A stretch of 64,000 bases of DNA from Anadara kagoshimensis (GCA_021292105.1 CM037870.1:19375424-19439423), one strand, 5' to 3'. Positions 35,780 through 47,698 are shown, counted from the stretch's first letter. The notes: generated by a model from the sequence alone, not told the origin. Translations and numbers: made by a program.

Positions 35780-37371
35780 TCACTGTGTATCAGATAAATC
35801 TGTATTTGAATTTCGCTTTACTTGGTTATGCCGAAAAAGAGAGTCAATTGTAGAAACAGTACTTAGGGTTTTGCTCTGTTTTAATACTTTAAATTTATAT
35901 TTTACTTGTCTTGAAATGAGGAGAGATACGCTAAACAAAAACCCATGAGAACCTGCCAAGAAAATAAATACAATTCGAAGTATATCTTGGTCTGTTGCCT
36001 CTGCAATTATTCCTAACAGCCATGACAAGCCCGAGAATATACAAAATCTGATATATACTGGCCAATAAGAATGGGTTCCGATTTCTGCTGAATGACCTTC
36101 GATGCTTTGTTGAAATGTATATATTTTACATCCTGCAACGAGCAAAACAAAGACATTGACAAGGATTGATATGGAAATAGGACCAATGAAAACCACAATA
36201 TTTACTGGGAAAATAGACGGAAAACAAACGTTAGTAGCATATCCTATTTGATAGCTGTTGGTTATGTCTAAGATTGCAGATGGAATCACAATAATAAAGG
36301 GGATGCCATAACCTATAACGTAGTTATAAATGGGGACATGACTTGCCGACTGCATATTTGGATTTTTGTTAAGCTTCATCATTGCTTTTAAAAGTGTAAT
36401 TGTATATGTGGTCATCCAAGTAAAACAACATAACCAAACATAATGAGATAAAATTCCCACAATGAGACAAACCATGTGATAATCATTGGCGCCAAAACCA
36501 AACATGAAAAACAGATGTGAAAAGAGCATACTTATCATAAAATGTTCGCACACTTTTCCAGCAACATTGTTTGACAAATTTAAACATTTATGAAGTATCA
36601 ATGTAGCAAGGAGGAAAAGGGAGGAAAAGCCCATGGTAACAAAAGACAAAATAATTTGAATGTTTTGCAAGTCACCATTGTCTGTTTCTTTATAGAATCG
36701 CTTCCATACGGTTGTATTTACGGAATATGAAATACTTAAGAGTTTAAAACTGTTGATTTTATCTAGAGCATCACTTTCATTCTGTACAGAGGATGCAATT
36801 ACTTCTAAGAAATCGGGTATTCTTTTTACTTTTGGTTTAACTTCTCTCAGTTCTTCCCGCACTTTGATTTCAAATTGTTTGGCTTTGATGATATATCGTA
36901 TCTGCGAAAGACAATTTGTAAATGTAACACTTGGTGGCCTCTGAACCAAGGTTGGGTCATATTTAAATGTTGTCATACTGTATTTCTGGGGTCTGATTTA
37001 TCTTTCTCAATGTAAGTCCAATTCATACGTTTAAGATCTTGATAAAAAAGTGACAACTCCTGTAGAGATACAGTTTCGTTAATTGAGAAAAAGTAAACAA
37101 GATTTATAATATGACAAATAGATGAATTCGAGCAAGGAAAAGATGTATTTGTATCGTAAATACGCTTATAGTGGCACTGCCCGTTAAAACCTGTGTCTCT
37201 GTGCTTCATAGCTTTGATCAACTTCTCCCAAGGTATGAATAGATTAATAAGTACATTAGCCAAACCCATCACTCTGAACGATATATCGTTAATTAAAGAG
37301 GCATTCGTTAATAGCTTCAAATTTACTTCTAGCTCACTATTTCCAATCACAGCATCAAAACTGCACGACCC
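35780..37371 (-). pseudogene. Somatomedin-B 7TM receptor, copy B, exon 2 (7TM), one-base frameshift
   Basis: This is the duplicate of 5066-6650, behind the same TTGCAG acceptor. A run of five G in copy A (6266-6270) is four G here (36988-36991), which shifts the frame in the linker before TM1: the N-terminal part reads 37371 to about 36990, and the 7TM part is open in the next frame down to the stop at 35780. Where copy A is broken (TM4-TM5), this copy is in frame and reads GYATNVCFPSIF. All seven hydrophobic segments are present. The 7TM region differs from copy A by about 4 replacement and 7 silent changes. A homopolymer slip could be a real mutation or a sequencing error. Confidence 0.8.
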
Positions 37372-37718
37372 CTGCAAGAAAAAAAGAAAAGAAAATACTA
37401 TCTGTTAATGCAATGAATTCTAAGTAATATATTTAAAGGATGTATCCTTCTTTGAAGTCCAAAATATCCCTGAATTTACCTTGATTCTCAACCTAAGTTT
37501 TGGAATGATATGACGATTAAAGAATGATTATAAAAAAACCATATCGAAATATCTATTTTTTCACTAGTGATATGTAAATATAAACACAATTTTATAAAAG
37601 AGTTGTATAGTGGCGCAAATGTAGTTTCCTCTCAGTATTGCAGTATTGATATCAATATCTTTTTTAGAAGTAAAACCCATGTCGAAACTATATTCTGGAT
37701 AATTTTTGTAACAGAGAG

Positions 37719-38042
37719 TTGAGTTGAGTAATGGTGTTTAACGTCTCATGCAAGAATATTTCACTTATATCGAGACGTCGCCAACTGTAAGCGAAGGTGC
37801 AGAAATTTTGCCTGTGTGTTGCGCTGATGGCATTATACAGCAGGGTTCGTGCCAAGCCTACCAAGACACAGGACCTCGTTTATTTTAAGTTCCCATCCGA
37901 GAGAACTGTGACTTTAATTTCGTAATGCGAAGTGTTTGGAGGAAGAACAGTCACTACCGACTTTGGTCAGATCCGGTCGGGGTTCGAACCCACGACCTCC
38001 CACTTATGACGCGAGCACATTATCAACTAAACCACCACAGTT
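37719..38042 (-). mobile_element. tRNA-derived SINE (copy B)
   Basis: This is the duplicate of 7000-7323. Confidence 0.8.
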
Positions 38043-38231
38043 GTTTGTACATTATACTTCTTAACAATATTGTAGCCACGAGCATAAATTTTTTGAGGAT
38101 CTTGTGTTTGTAGTCTTATATATACCTGAGTAACACTAGTATAATTGTGTACATTGCTTTGGCGGAAAAGGGAATAAGGGAAATGTCTTTTATAGAAGAA
38201 TTCATAAACAAAAGATGAACATGTATTTCTT

Positions 38232-38375
38232 GATAAGGAAGCTTACCCTTCCGGAGCACCGGCCTCACTTCCCTGGTGGAAGTTCAAGTGTCTAACCTAA
38301 CTTGTCAGTTCCAAAGTTTTTACTTTGCTTCTGGATTGTGATTCGGAAATGGATTAGTATGTTTGTTTTTGATCA
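38232..38375 (+). mobile_element. RT-element 3' UTR relic (copy B)
   Basis: This is the duplicate of 7513-7655. Confidence 0.65.
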
Positions 38376-39139
38376 TATAATCAAAACTTTAACAAACAGG
38401 TGTAAAGCGCAATAACTCCATCGCTGTCGGAAAAGTCAATGCAATAGAAAACATAAAATTGTAATTAAAATGAAAATTCTTTGAAACTTAAAGTTTAATT
38501 GAAAGTGTTTGCTGTGAAAGTAGACCAAAAATCATAATAGATTATTTTACCAATTGACAAAATCATTTAAGTATATCAGGGCTCTGCGTTTGTAAACCAA
38601 TATGATGTTTAAGGATTATTTATGATTTTTCCTTCTAAAATCTATTTCCCGCTGTTTTATCATTCTCTCATTTTCTGTGGACAAATTTTATAGGTTCGTA
38701 GTTTTATGTACCTATCACTCTTCATTAATGTATTTTGAGAAGGCAAATACTTCAAAGAGAAAACAAGCAATGAATTGTCTATTTTGATCAAAGTTCATAA
38801 TTGTTAAACAACGTAATTTTACGGATTGTGTTAATACAAACTAAAACACTGATAAATAAACAGATGTGAAACATTTAGTTTAGCTTAAACAATATTTATT
38901 TGAAAATCAAAAGGAATAATGTAATGAAACAATTTTACAAATCAGGAACCTGGAACAATACAGGAGTAAAACTCATATTAACCAGTTTTCTGTGCATCTA
39001 TAATACATGTATACCAATTTATAAAACATGGCATTATATACAAACAATAAAGTAAAGTATTCAGTAGAACATTATGAGCATAAAACATTTATATATTTAT
39101 CAATTAAACGTTCATCATTATTACAAAATTAATTTTGCA

Positions 39140-39183
39140 GTACTAGACGACCTTTTCAGAATAGCATTCCTCATCAGTAGTGC
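39140..39183 (-). ncRNA. Degenerate hammerhead (copy B)
   Basis: This is the duplicate of 8422-8465 with the same sequence and the same stem III and stem I defects. Confidence 0.65.
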
Positions 39184-39404
39184 TACGACAAATAAAAAGG
39201 GGAAGACCACATAGAGGAAAACGACCGAAAAGGAACGAAATGCCGCCGGATGAACCAGCTTGAACAAGGCAAAAACAGTCGCAAAAGGCATGGAAAGATA
39301 GCGTTACGGCCTTATGTGCCTTCTGGCGAGGAAAGCATTTTATTATACCTCATTAGAAAAATATGATACTATCTGTAATTTGATTGGATCGTTGGATCAT
39401 GTGA

Positions 39405-39860
39405 TCAGGGTGGAGAACACATCGTGTATCCCTCTGAAAACATCATATCCCACCTCTTCGGAACACACCATGACGTCACAATGATATGACGTAATCGATC
39501 GAAAATCAGTGACGACGTTCTAGCGTTTGCCTCCGATGAGTTCCGATATGAGAAAAAACAATGAATCGGAAAAAGACTGGTGTTTTCGAGCTGTCTTTTT
39601 TTAACATTTTCTTCTTTTCTGTTTTTCTTATTACCATGGTTATCTTTCGGTAAAATAAACGCCCTCGGGAAATTTGACTTGTTGCGGGTGAACAAATGTT
39701 CATATCTCTCACACAAAGGCAATAAATGTATAAAGGCTAAGGCTAAAGTGAGTGCTACGACAAATATTGTTGTAATCCAAGTTTTAAGATGTTTAAATGA
39801 GAAAAATAGAAGAAACAAACTTGATTGTAACAGTTCCACGTGAGGCAATACTTCGAACAA
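39405..39860 (-). other. Possible small membrane-protein reading frame, copy B (151 codons, open)
   Basis: This is the duplicate of 8687-9206 and is open over 151 codons. It has an N-terminal hydrophobic region with one or two candidate membrane segments and a Lys/Arg-rich tail (NHGNKKNRKEENVKKRQ). There is no recognisable domain and no clear splice context. Its openness in only one copy argues against strong constraint. Confidence 0.25.
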
Positions 39861-39920
39861 TAAAATGTAACTAAAGTTCTATGGGAAATTTAAATATTTA
39901 AAATGCTTATTATTTTTATT

Positions 39921-40287
39921 AATCAAAAACAAGCATACTAATCCATGTCCGAATCACAATCCAGAAGCAAAGTAAACACTTTGGATCTGACAAGTTAGGT
40001 TAGACACTTGAACTTCCACCAGGGAAGTGAGGCCGGGTGCTCCGGAAGGGTAAGCACCTCCTGTTTAGCTAGCTACACCAGCCACGTGTGTAATCAAAAT
40101 TGTGTGAAAGGAACATGGAACTATGAGACGTCAAATATGTCCAGGGCAATCTTGGACACAGAAACATCAAACTTATCAACAATACTGTGATGATGGCCAT
40201 AAAACTTTTTGAGGGCCTTGATAAGCCTAGGCTTGCAATATCCCTGAGTCAACAATTTATTTGCAATCAGCCTACTTCGTTGTACAA
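39921..40287 (-). mobile_element. RT C-terminus and 3' UTR relic (copy B)
   Basis: This is the duplicate of 9195-9565. The same-strand hammerhead is at 39183-39140. Confidence 0.65.
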
Positions 40288-40552
40288 AGTTAACAATGTT
40301 GATCTGACAATAAAACGTACTGCCTCTTGGGTCAATGAGTTCTTCGGAAATGCTTAGTCCACTAAAAGAAAAACCAGTCCAGCGGTTGTTATTATTAGTA
40401 CATGTAAACTAAGCAATTAATTTCGTGTGGCGTATTCTGTGACAACGACTTAGAGTTATTGCGCTTTAAACCTGTATTTTGACGGATATTTTGATTTTGA
40501 CTATTGGAAATGTTGTTTTAGTTTATTTGCACGTTCGATAACTGAAACTTTT

Positions 40553-40965
40553 TGTCAATTAATACGCTATAGTATAGCTTGTTCCCATTACGGGGACTTT
40601 GTACAACGAAGGAGGCTGCTCGCAAATAAATGTTGACTCAAGGACTTTGCAAGCCCATGCTTAGCAAGGCCCTCAAAAGGTTTTATGGCCGCCATCACAG
40701 TATTGTTGTTAGGTTTGATGTCTCTGTACCCAGTATTGCCCTGGACATATTTGACGTCCTAAAGGTCAATGTTCCTTTCCCACAATTTTGATTACACACG
40801 TGGCGGGTGTAGCTAGCTAAACAAAATGTGCTTATGCTTCCCGAGCATCCTGCCTCACTTCTCTGGTGGAAGTTCACGTGTCTAACCTAACTTCAGTTCA
40901 GTTCAGTACCAAAGTTTTTACTTTGCTTCTGGATTGTGATTCGGACAGATTAGTCTGTTTGGTTT
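40553..40965 (+). mobile_element. RT C-terminus and 3' UTR relic (copy B)
   Basis: This is the duplicate of 9825-10232, inverted relative to 39921-40287. Confidence 0.65.
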
Positions 40966-41186
40966 AGATTTAACCACTGGACCGGTATCTCTGCTGGTGA
41001 ACCAAACATCAACGAGAATATTATAGACTCAGTAGGCAATACTTTAACATTGTCAGAAATATACTACTGTGTTAATTTTCTGCTTGTTAAAATCTGAAAA
41101 ATTACTAAGGTATATTCCCTAATGAAAATTATTTCGTTACATATATTCGGTTAAATATTTTTTTCTTGGTTTCACAATTTTCGTCC

Positions 41187-41230
41187 GAGAACTGATGAGG
41201 AATTGCATTCCATAAGGGTTGTCTAGCGCT
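41187..41230 (+). ncRNA. Degenerate hammerhead, first of a tandem pair (copy B)
   Basis: This is the duplicate of 10454-10500. It has lost three bases at the 5' side of stem I (GAGAACTGATGAGG instead of GAGAACTACTGATGAGG), and GAAAC is again ATAAG. The second half lies at 41490-41505, 277 bp further. Confidence 0.6.
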
Positions 41231-41489
41231 TTAAAATTAGCACTGGTATAATATGCAATTTTTCAGAATTTTTAAAAAATTAAGAATCAGACAAACTTAA
41301 TAAATAATGTTCACGTTTTTTTTTTTGACAATATAATGTTTTGTGACCCTTTAACAATACTTAAACCACACCACTATATAATATCCATCTATTGTTCTGA
41401 GCAATATTTTTTCGTTCTCCCGAAAATAAAAATGCTGGCTTATCTTATCGTCACCGTTGCTTTAAATACCTAAATTTAATTTTGTTCAC

Positions 41490-41505
41490 AAACGGTCGTC
41501 TAGTG
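41490..41505 (+). ncRNA. Hammerhead 3' half, second of a tandem pair (copy B)
   Basis: This is the duplicate of 10764-10779, with identical AAAC, GGTC, GTC and TAGTG. Confidence 0.5.
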
Positions 41506-41539
41506 ATGCAAAATTACAACCGGTTTTGTAATAAGAACA

Positions 41540-41948
41540 ATCGAAAACAAACATACTAATCCATGTCTTAATCACAATCCAGAAGTAAAACCTTTGGAAC
41601 TGAGAAGTCAGGTTAGACACGTGAACTTTCACCAGGGAAGTGAGACCGGGTGCTCCGGAAGGGTAAGCATCTCCGGTTTAGCTAGCTACAACCGCCACAT
41701 GTGTAATTAAAATTGTGTGAAAGGAACATGGACCTATGGGACGTCAAATATATCCAGGGCAATCCTGGACACGGATACATCAAACATATCAACAATTCTG
41801 TGATGACGGCCATAAAACTTTTTGAGGGCCTTGATAAGCCTAAGCCTGCAATATCCCTGGGTCAACAATTTATTTGCAAGCAGCATGCTTCGTTGTACAA
41901 ATTCCCCGTAGTGGGAACAAGCTCTTCTATAGCGAATTATTGCGAACG
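41540..41948 (-). mobile_element. RT C-terminus and 3' UTR relic (copy B)
   Basis: This is the duplicate of 10812-11220. Confidence 0.65.
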
Positions 41949-42009
41949 ATTGTCAAACACAGCAAAAACATTAAAGCAGGTTTCGTAAATGTTTTGTAGT
42001 TGAACTTAC

Positions 42010-43284
42010 CTTTTGATTTTCATTGCATTTGTCTCCACCTGTTTTTCTCGGTACATTAAAACTGAAGAGTGCTGACATACTATAAGCAGAAACTCTGGGG
42101 GAATCGTTCATAGGAGATGCGCAGGACAAAATAACATCACTGTTATGTACACATGACGGATTTCTTACTAAAACGAATTTGTCACCTGAGTTTATGACGA
42201 AAGCTGGATTCTGGTATCGTAGACAATCTGTGTTATTTTCAGCATCATTTTTTAAGCTCGCCTGTTGAGTATTCCAACATACCCTTGGTCTTGGTGAAAT
42301 TTTGGGTGGAAAGACATCAAACATGCATGATTTACTTTTTAACAGGTTTATTAAGTCATATAAGGTAACATTCAGTAAATCGTATAAGGAAATCTCACAG
42401 AAAAATTTATATTGGAGATCCCATCTCATAAAATTTGTCACGCCATGACAGTTAGCGCAATACTCGTTCTTGTAAGCTATACCATCCTCACTGGTAACTG
42501 GAACACCATATTCTTTTATTTCTTTGTTCTCGCAATTTTTTCTTATTGCTGTTGTCGTCTCATTTCGTGGACAAAAAGAAACAAGCATATATCCCCGGTC
42601 ACTGCTTCCCAAATAATCTGGAATTATGTTCAGAACACATGATGTGTAATTTAATTTTGACACAGATTTAGCTTCTTCGTTGCTCCTCAGACTCAAACCG
42701 TCCTGGTTGTCATGGCAACAATCATTGTAGATTCTGCAATTCAAATCGCAATAACAAACTGGGATGTCTTGATTCTTATTATTGATACATAACCCCTCTT
42801 TAAAACAGTCTTTAACATTTCGGCGTTTTCTGGAAATATTCCCATACATATAATTTGATATCGTTGGTGTTGCAGGTGATTTTCGTTTTGTTTCTTTAGC
42901 ATGGAATTTGGTTTCATTATCGATATTAGTTGTAATTGATATATTTGGCGAATCGTTTTTGTGATATCTTCTCATTGAAGCATGATCATTTCTATTCATT
43001 ATGTTGGAAGCCGCCATAAATGACAAACGCCAAGTCTTGCCTACTTGTGCTCCCTGTTCTATATTTCCTTGCACGCCAGTATCTTTGTCCAAGCTATTGA
43101 GTGCATACTTGTCCTGATTTTGATTAACTTTAGCCGGAGGCGAATAATATTCTGGATATGGTTTAAAAATAATCTCACTTGATGCGTTAAAATAACTCTG
43201 GTTTAGGTATTTATTTGAGATGCTAGTTTCCCCAGAGTTATGATATAAAATTAATAACTTTAAAATTAAGTAATGTAATTCCAT
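42010..43284 (-). CDS. Somatomedin-B 7TM receptor, copy B, exon 1 (ectodomain)
   Basis: This is the duplicate of 11283-12560, with 425 codons (one lost near 42358). It keeps the same signal peptide, RKRR furin-like site, somatomedin B cysteines, YCANCHGV motif and GTAAGT donor. The start at 43284 is the first ATG in frame. By hand alignment it differs from copy A by about 17 amino-acid-changing and 3 silent single-base changes plus a 3-bp indel; all cysteines of the somatomedin B domain are kept. The changes are spread over the ectodomain (for example Q-to-E, N-to-Y and A-to-P). No in-frame stop interrupts the exon, so any inactivation lies in exon 2. Confidence 0.85.
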
Positions 43285-44235
43285 GTTATCTGTCAGCGAT
43301 TTCTGATTTTCAACAATATGTTTCCGGGTGTGTTTTCTGTTAAACTAGCGATGAGTGGTATTTAGTTTTTTCAGTGATGGCTTAAATATCATCAACATCT
43401 ATAGTCATTCGCAGCGATTGGTCAAATCTCTGTTTTACTCTATACGAGGAACAGCCAATCAAAGATTAGAGCCTGAGCCCGTTATTCAATATCTTTACGT
43501 ATATGGAAAAATACGATAAATTGAGATGTATTACTATAATATTTTGAACCTTTGTTATCTTATTAACTTGATGTAAAGTAATATAAGCTTTACACATACA
43601 CACTTATTGTGCAGGAAAATAACTAACATCGCTGACTTTGTTGCTAATCATCTTTATTGCAAACACTGTTTGGCGGACAAACAGAGTAAGAACTACAAAA
43701 TTACGGGAAATAACAAATAAATCATACATAATATCAATATAATAGACAAATTCGACATCAGCTGAAAATGAGTATCAATTAGGCATTTAAAATTATCACA
43801 CATTACATAAATACCCAATATTTAAAACTGCATAAATAACAGCGCAAAAGTAAACATGAAATATACTGACTGAAAATTAAGTACAAATTAAACAGCGAAT
43901 AATTTAAATCAACGAATAAACAAGCGTAAAAGCATATAAAAACATAATAACACATTAAAACATACCCTATACGCACTTGTAATGTTCTATAATTCAAAGT
44001 TTCTGTGTATGAAATCTGTTTGATGAAAATTCCAACTTCAGCGTTTAGTAACTTTTTTTCTAACAAGAAAACCCAGATGAAGAAAACTAAGTCAAGAAGT
44101 TGGAAAACGAAACATCCCGGAAATATGAAAGGAGGCGCATAACACTTGTGAAATACACAACTAAAATTAAAAATAAAAAACAACATCAATATATCAAATG
44201 TTCAGATTATCGCCATACCTGTTTTAATTTTACAA

Positions 44236-44278
44236 CACTAAACAGCCGTTTTGGGATAAAATTTCTTATCTGTAGTAC
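44236..44278 (-). ncRNA. Strongly decayed hammerhead (copy B)
   Basis: This is the duplicate of 13510-13551, with the same CAGATAA core change and an additional base before the stem I 3' strand. Confidence 0.45.
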
Positions 44279-44489
44279 TCAGACCACACTTGTGGAAGTC
44301 CAAACATCGTTAAGATGCCGAAACGAACAAAAACGCATTTCACCAACCCCACCAACTGGCCCAATTCTCCACAAGGAGAGATGGACATAAGTCAAGTCAA
44401 AAAGACAAACATATTTTTAGAATATGAAGGGTCTCATGTCTTCAGTTTTAGTAACTGTCCATTCACTCCATTTCAGATCGATTTGAAAA

Positions 44490-44572
44490 ATCAAAAACAA
44501 AACATACTAATCTATGTCCGAATCACAATCCAGAAGCAAAGTAAAAACTTAGGAACTTACAAGTTAGGTTAT
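44490..44572 (-). mobile_element. RT-element 3' end fragment (copy B)
   Basis: This is the duplicate of 13738-13820; the decayed hammerhead is at 44278-44236. Confidence 0.6.
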
Positions 44573-44869
44573 CCAATGTCTGACTGATTCATAAAATTAT
44601 TCTTGAAATAAGTGTCTGGCCAAGTATCTTTTGTATTTGGCAGTTATATACAGTCCTAGAAGAACCATCTTTTATTATCTGAATTCTAACAATTCAAATA
44701 CATAGCAGCCAATGTCTAAACCACCATCTCAAAACAAAGAAAACAAATGACAAATTTAGTTAAACGCATGAGATTCCACCAGGGAACATAAAAACTTCTT
44801 TGTCAACATGGTATCTTGTGATATCGCTTTTCCTGTTATGGTTATTGGTTCGAAATGTCGGTTTTAATA

Positions 44870-45203
44870 AAAAAAAAAAACAAACAAATATACTTATCCA
44901 TGTTCGTCACAGTTCAGAAGCAAAGTAAAAACTTTGGAACTGACAAGTTAAGTTAAACATGTAAACTTCCACCAGGGAAGTGGGGCCGGGCACTCCGGAA
45001 AGGTAAGCACCTCCTGTTTAGCTAGCTACACGTGTATAATCAAAATTGTGTTAGAGGAACATGGAACTATGGACGTCAATTATATCCAGGACAATCCTGG
45101 ATACAGAGACCATCAAACTTATTAACAATACTGTGATGATGGCCATAAAACTTTTTAGGGTCTTGACAAGTCCTGGCTCACAAATTTATTTGCAAGCAGT
45201 CGA
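44870..45203 (-). mobile_element. RT C-terminus and 3' UTR relic (copy B, longer)
   Basis: This is the fuller version of 14086-14300, with the whole 3' UTR. Confidence 0.65.
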
Positions 45204-45448
45204 AAACTAAGGTTGATATTCTATTTACTTATATGTAGAATTATCTATAATTATCAGAATACAATTTAAAATGTGTCTCGGATTTTATTACCTCTACGTT
45301 TGAATAATATGTTACTTTCTTTCAAAACGTACTTACTCCCTCATGCAAAGTATTTCCTTAGCTTAATTTAGTAAAATATATTTTGGTCCTTTTGGGTAGC
45401 TTTTCAACATCTTCAACAATGCTTTTTGGTTTCATAATTTTGGTTCAA

Positions 45449-45492
45449 GCACTACTGATGAGGAATTGTATTCCGAAACGATCGTCTAGTGC
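45449..45492 (+). ncRNA. Type I hammerhead ribozyme, intact (copy B)
   Basis: This 44-nt motif has every part of a minimal type I hammerhead. The stem I strands GCACTA and TAGTGC pair perfectly. The core CTGATGA is present. Stem II is GGAAT, loop TGT, ATTCC. GAA plus the stem III strand AC, a GATC loop and GT follow. The cleavage triplet is GTC, so cutting is expected between 45486 and 45487. Stem III has only two base pairs, the minimal form known from Penelope-like elements and animal retrozymes. The sequence after it (TGCTGTAAATATAAAAC, GGTATAATAT) is shared with the other hammerhead loci. Self-cleavage is inferred from structure, not shown. Confidence 0.88.
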
Positions 45493-45886
45493 TGTAAATA
45501 TAAAACTGGTATAATATGTTATTAGTCTTGTGAGTAGTTCATTTAGAACCAAACATCCATTTAAAATGTATTTATTTCCTTAGAGATAAATATAAAATGT
45601 CCAAACATGCTTTTCTATTGACATCTTCGTAATTCAGTTCTAACGTGTTAATTTCAAGATGCCCTTTCAATTCAAAGGGTTTTACTTGCAATATTGAATT
45701 TGTACTTAAACTTTTTTTTGTGAAACGTGTCTCTTTGTTCAAGAAATTTGAAGCTTGTTTGACTGCATCAGTAACTCTTGTTTTTATATATTCTTTATGT
45801 GTTTCTTTTATTTTTGAGCTACACGAAAATTATACTCATAATTAATGAATATGTTTTAATTTTGCAGCATTAGACAAACATTATGA

Positions 45887-45998
45887 GTTGAGTTAAATAA
45901 TGGTGTTTAACGTCCCAGTCAAGAATATTTCACGTGCCAAGCCCACCATGATACGAGACCTCGTTTATTTTAAGTTCCCATCCGAAAAAACCGTGACT
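45887..45998 (-). mobile_element. Truncated SINE (copy B)
   Basis: It is the copy B remnant of 14978-15320. An internal deletion removes the middle, and a second one removes the tRNA head, the neighbouring half of the hammerhead and the start of the next element. Confidence 0.75.
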
Positions 45999-45999
45999 A

Positions 46000-46222
46000 T
46001 TATATACAGGTTTAAGTAATATGAATAAAGAGCTATTGGTATACAAATCTGTCTCTAAAGGCCATCCAATGGAACCAGTAAAAGTGGCCTTTATGGGCAG
46101 GTGACTTTTATATACTGGTTTAAGTTATATGAATAAAGAGCAATTGGGATACAATTCTGTCGGCCTTTATCAAAAGGTGGTTCTTATATAGAGGCGGCTT
46201 TTAAGGTAAATTGGACTGTATG
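46000..46222 (+). mobile_element. TACAGTC-ended miniature element, 5' truncated (copy B)
   Basis: It is the copy B counterpart of 15393-15683. The left terminal repeat was removed by the deletion that also took the SINE head. Confidence 0.7.
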
Positions 46223-46598
46223 CTAAAATGAGAAGAATGGAAGGATCGAAAATGTATTTTATAAATTCCAAATACAGCAATGCTTTGAACAATTAAGTTT
46301 AGCTTAGGTTTTTTGGTATTTTGAGGCAAATAATTTTATAAACATTATTTATCTGCCAATACAATGCATTGCCGCGATATTGGGTAAACGATATCCTGAG
46401 GTTTGCTTAGTCCACGAGCAAAGATATAGTAATAATTACAATATCTGTCGACTTTAACATTTTCAGTATAATTTTGATAATTTATGCAATCTTTGATGTA
46501 TATCTTTGATTTCAAAAATTGAACGTGAATTTCCAGCAGATTTGTTATGGTTTAGGTTCCCATGGTAACCGATATTTGTATGAAAGTAGTTTTGAATG

Positions 46599-46729
46599 TT
46601 TACCCTTCCGAAGCACCCGGCCTCACTTCCCTGGTGGAAGTTTATGCGTCTAACCTGACTTGTCAGTTCCAAAGTTTTTACTTTGCTTCTGGATTGTGAT
46701 TCGGACATGGATAAGTATGTTTGTTTTTT
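46599..46729 (+). mobile_element. RT-element 3' UTR relic (copy B)
   Basis: This is the duplicate of 16058-16195, better preserved. Confidence 0.6.
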
Positions 46730-47212
46730 ATTAGTACACACTATATGTGATTTTATTTTATAATATTTTATAAAAGCTAAAAAGTTGAAACAATGATCCG
46801 ACTTTAAAGTAAAAATATTATACATTTAGCCTACATACTAGTATATAGCGAGTAAAATGATTTTAGCATTTTACTGAAAAAATATGAATTTGCTGCTTTA
46901 TTCTGATGCAATCTTTACACTTAATTTTAATTTGCTCCCGGATGCAGTTCTTTGTCGAACAGAATAAACATTTTAAAATTTATTTTAAAAAATTATGCAA
47001 TTTATTAACATTTACTTTGTAAAACACTATGCCATGGTAACAGATATTTGACTTTTACATGCGAATTAGTGACGCGTGATATATATAAAAGTAAAGGGTT
47101 GGTATTTACCACTTTTAGTCAAAATGGTGAACAATATGCCTTAAAATTTAGCCTATAAAAATAAAGTGCCGGTTTTGTAAGACGTCAAACAGTGTACTTG
47201 TTTTAGCTCAGT

Positions 47213-47698
47213 TTATACGCTATTGTAAGCTTTGTTCCCATTACAGCAGTTTTATACAACGGAGAGAGCTGCTAACAAAGTAATTGTTCGCTCAGGAATA
47301 TTGCAAGCCAAGGTTTCATGACCGCTCAGGAATATTGCAAGCCAAGGTTTCATGGCCGCTCAGGAATATTGCAAGCCAAGGTTTCATGACCGCTCAGGAA
47401 TATTGCAAGCCAAGGTCTCATGACCGCTCAGGAATATTGCAAGCCAAGGTTTCATGACCGCCATCGCAGTATTGTTGAAAAGTACCATGTCTTTGTTATT
47501 AATATTACCCTGAAAATATTTGACGTCTAATAGTTGTATCTCAATTTTGATTTTACATGTGGCATGTGTTACAAGCTATACAGGAGAGGCTTACTCTTCG
47601 GGTGTATTCGGTCTCATTTTCTTGGTGGAATGTCACGCATTTAACTTAATTTGTCAGTTTTTAGATTGTGATAAGGATATGGACCGGTATATTTTTGT
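47213..47698 (+). mobile_element. RT relic with internal 34-bp tandem array (copy B)
   Basis: This is the duplicate of 16695-17180, also with five 34-bp units (47290-47459), so the array predates the duplication. Confidence 0.65.
47290..47459 (+). repeat. 34-bp tandem repeat, five units (copy B)
   Basis: It has the same units as 16773-16942, with private point changes in units two and four. Confidence 0.9.

Noticed and set aside
43803-44189. 128-codon minus-strand frame rich in Phe, Tyr and Cys
   Set aside because: It is not open in copy A (13080-13450), has AT-rich composition typical of chance frames, and matches no domain.
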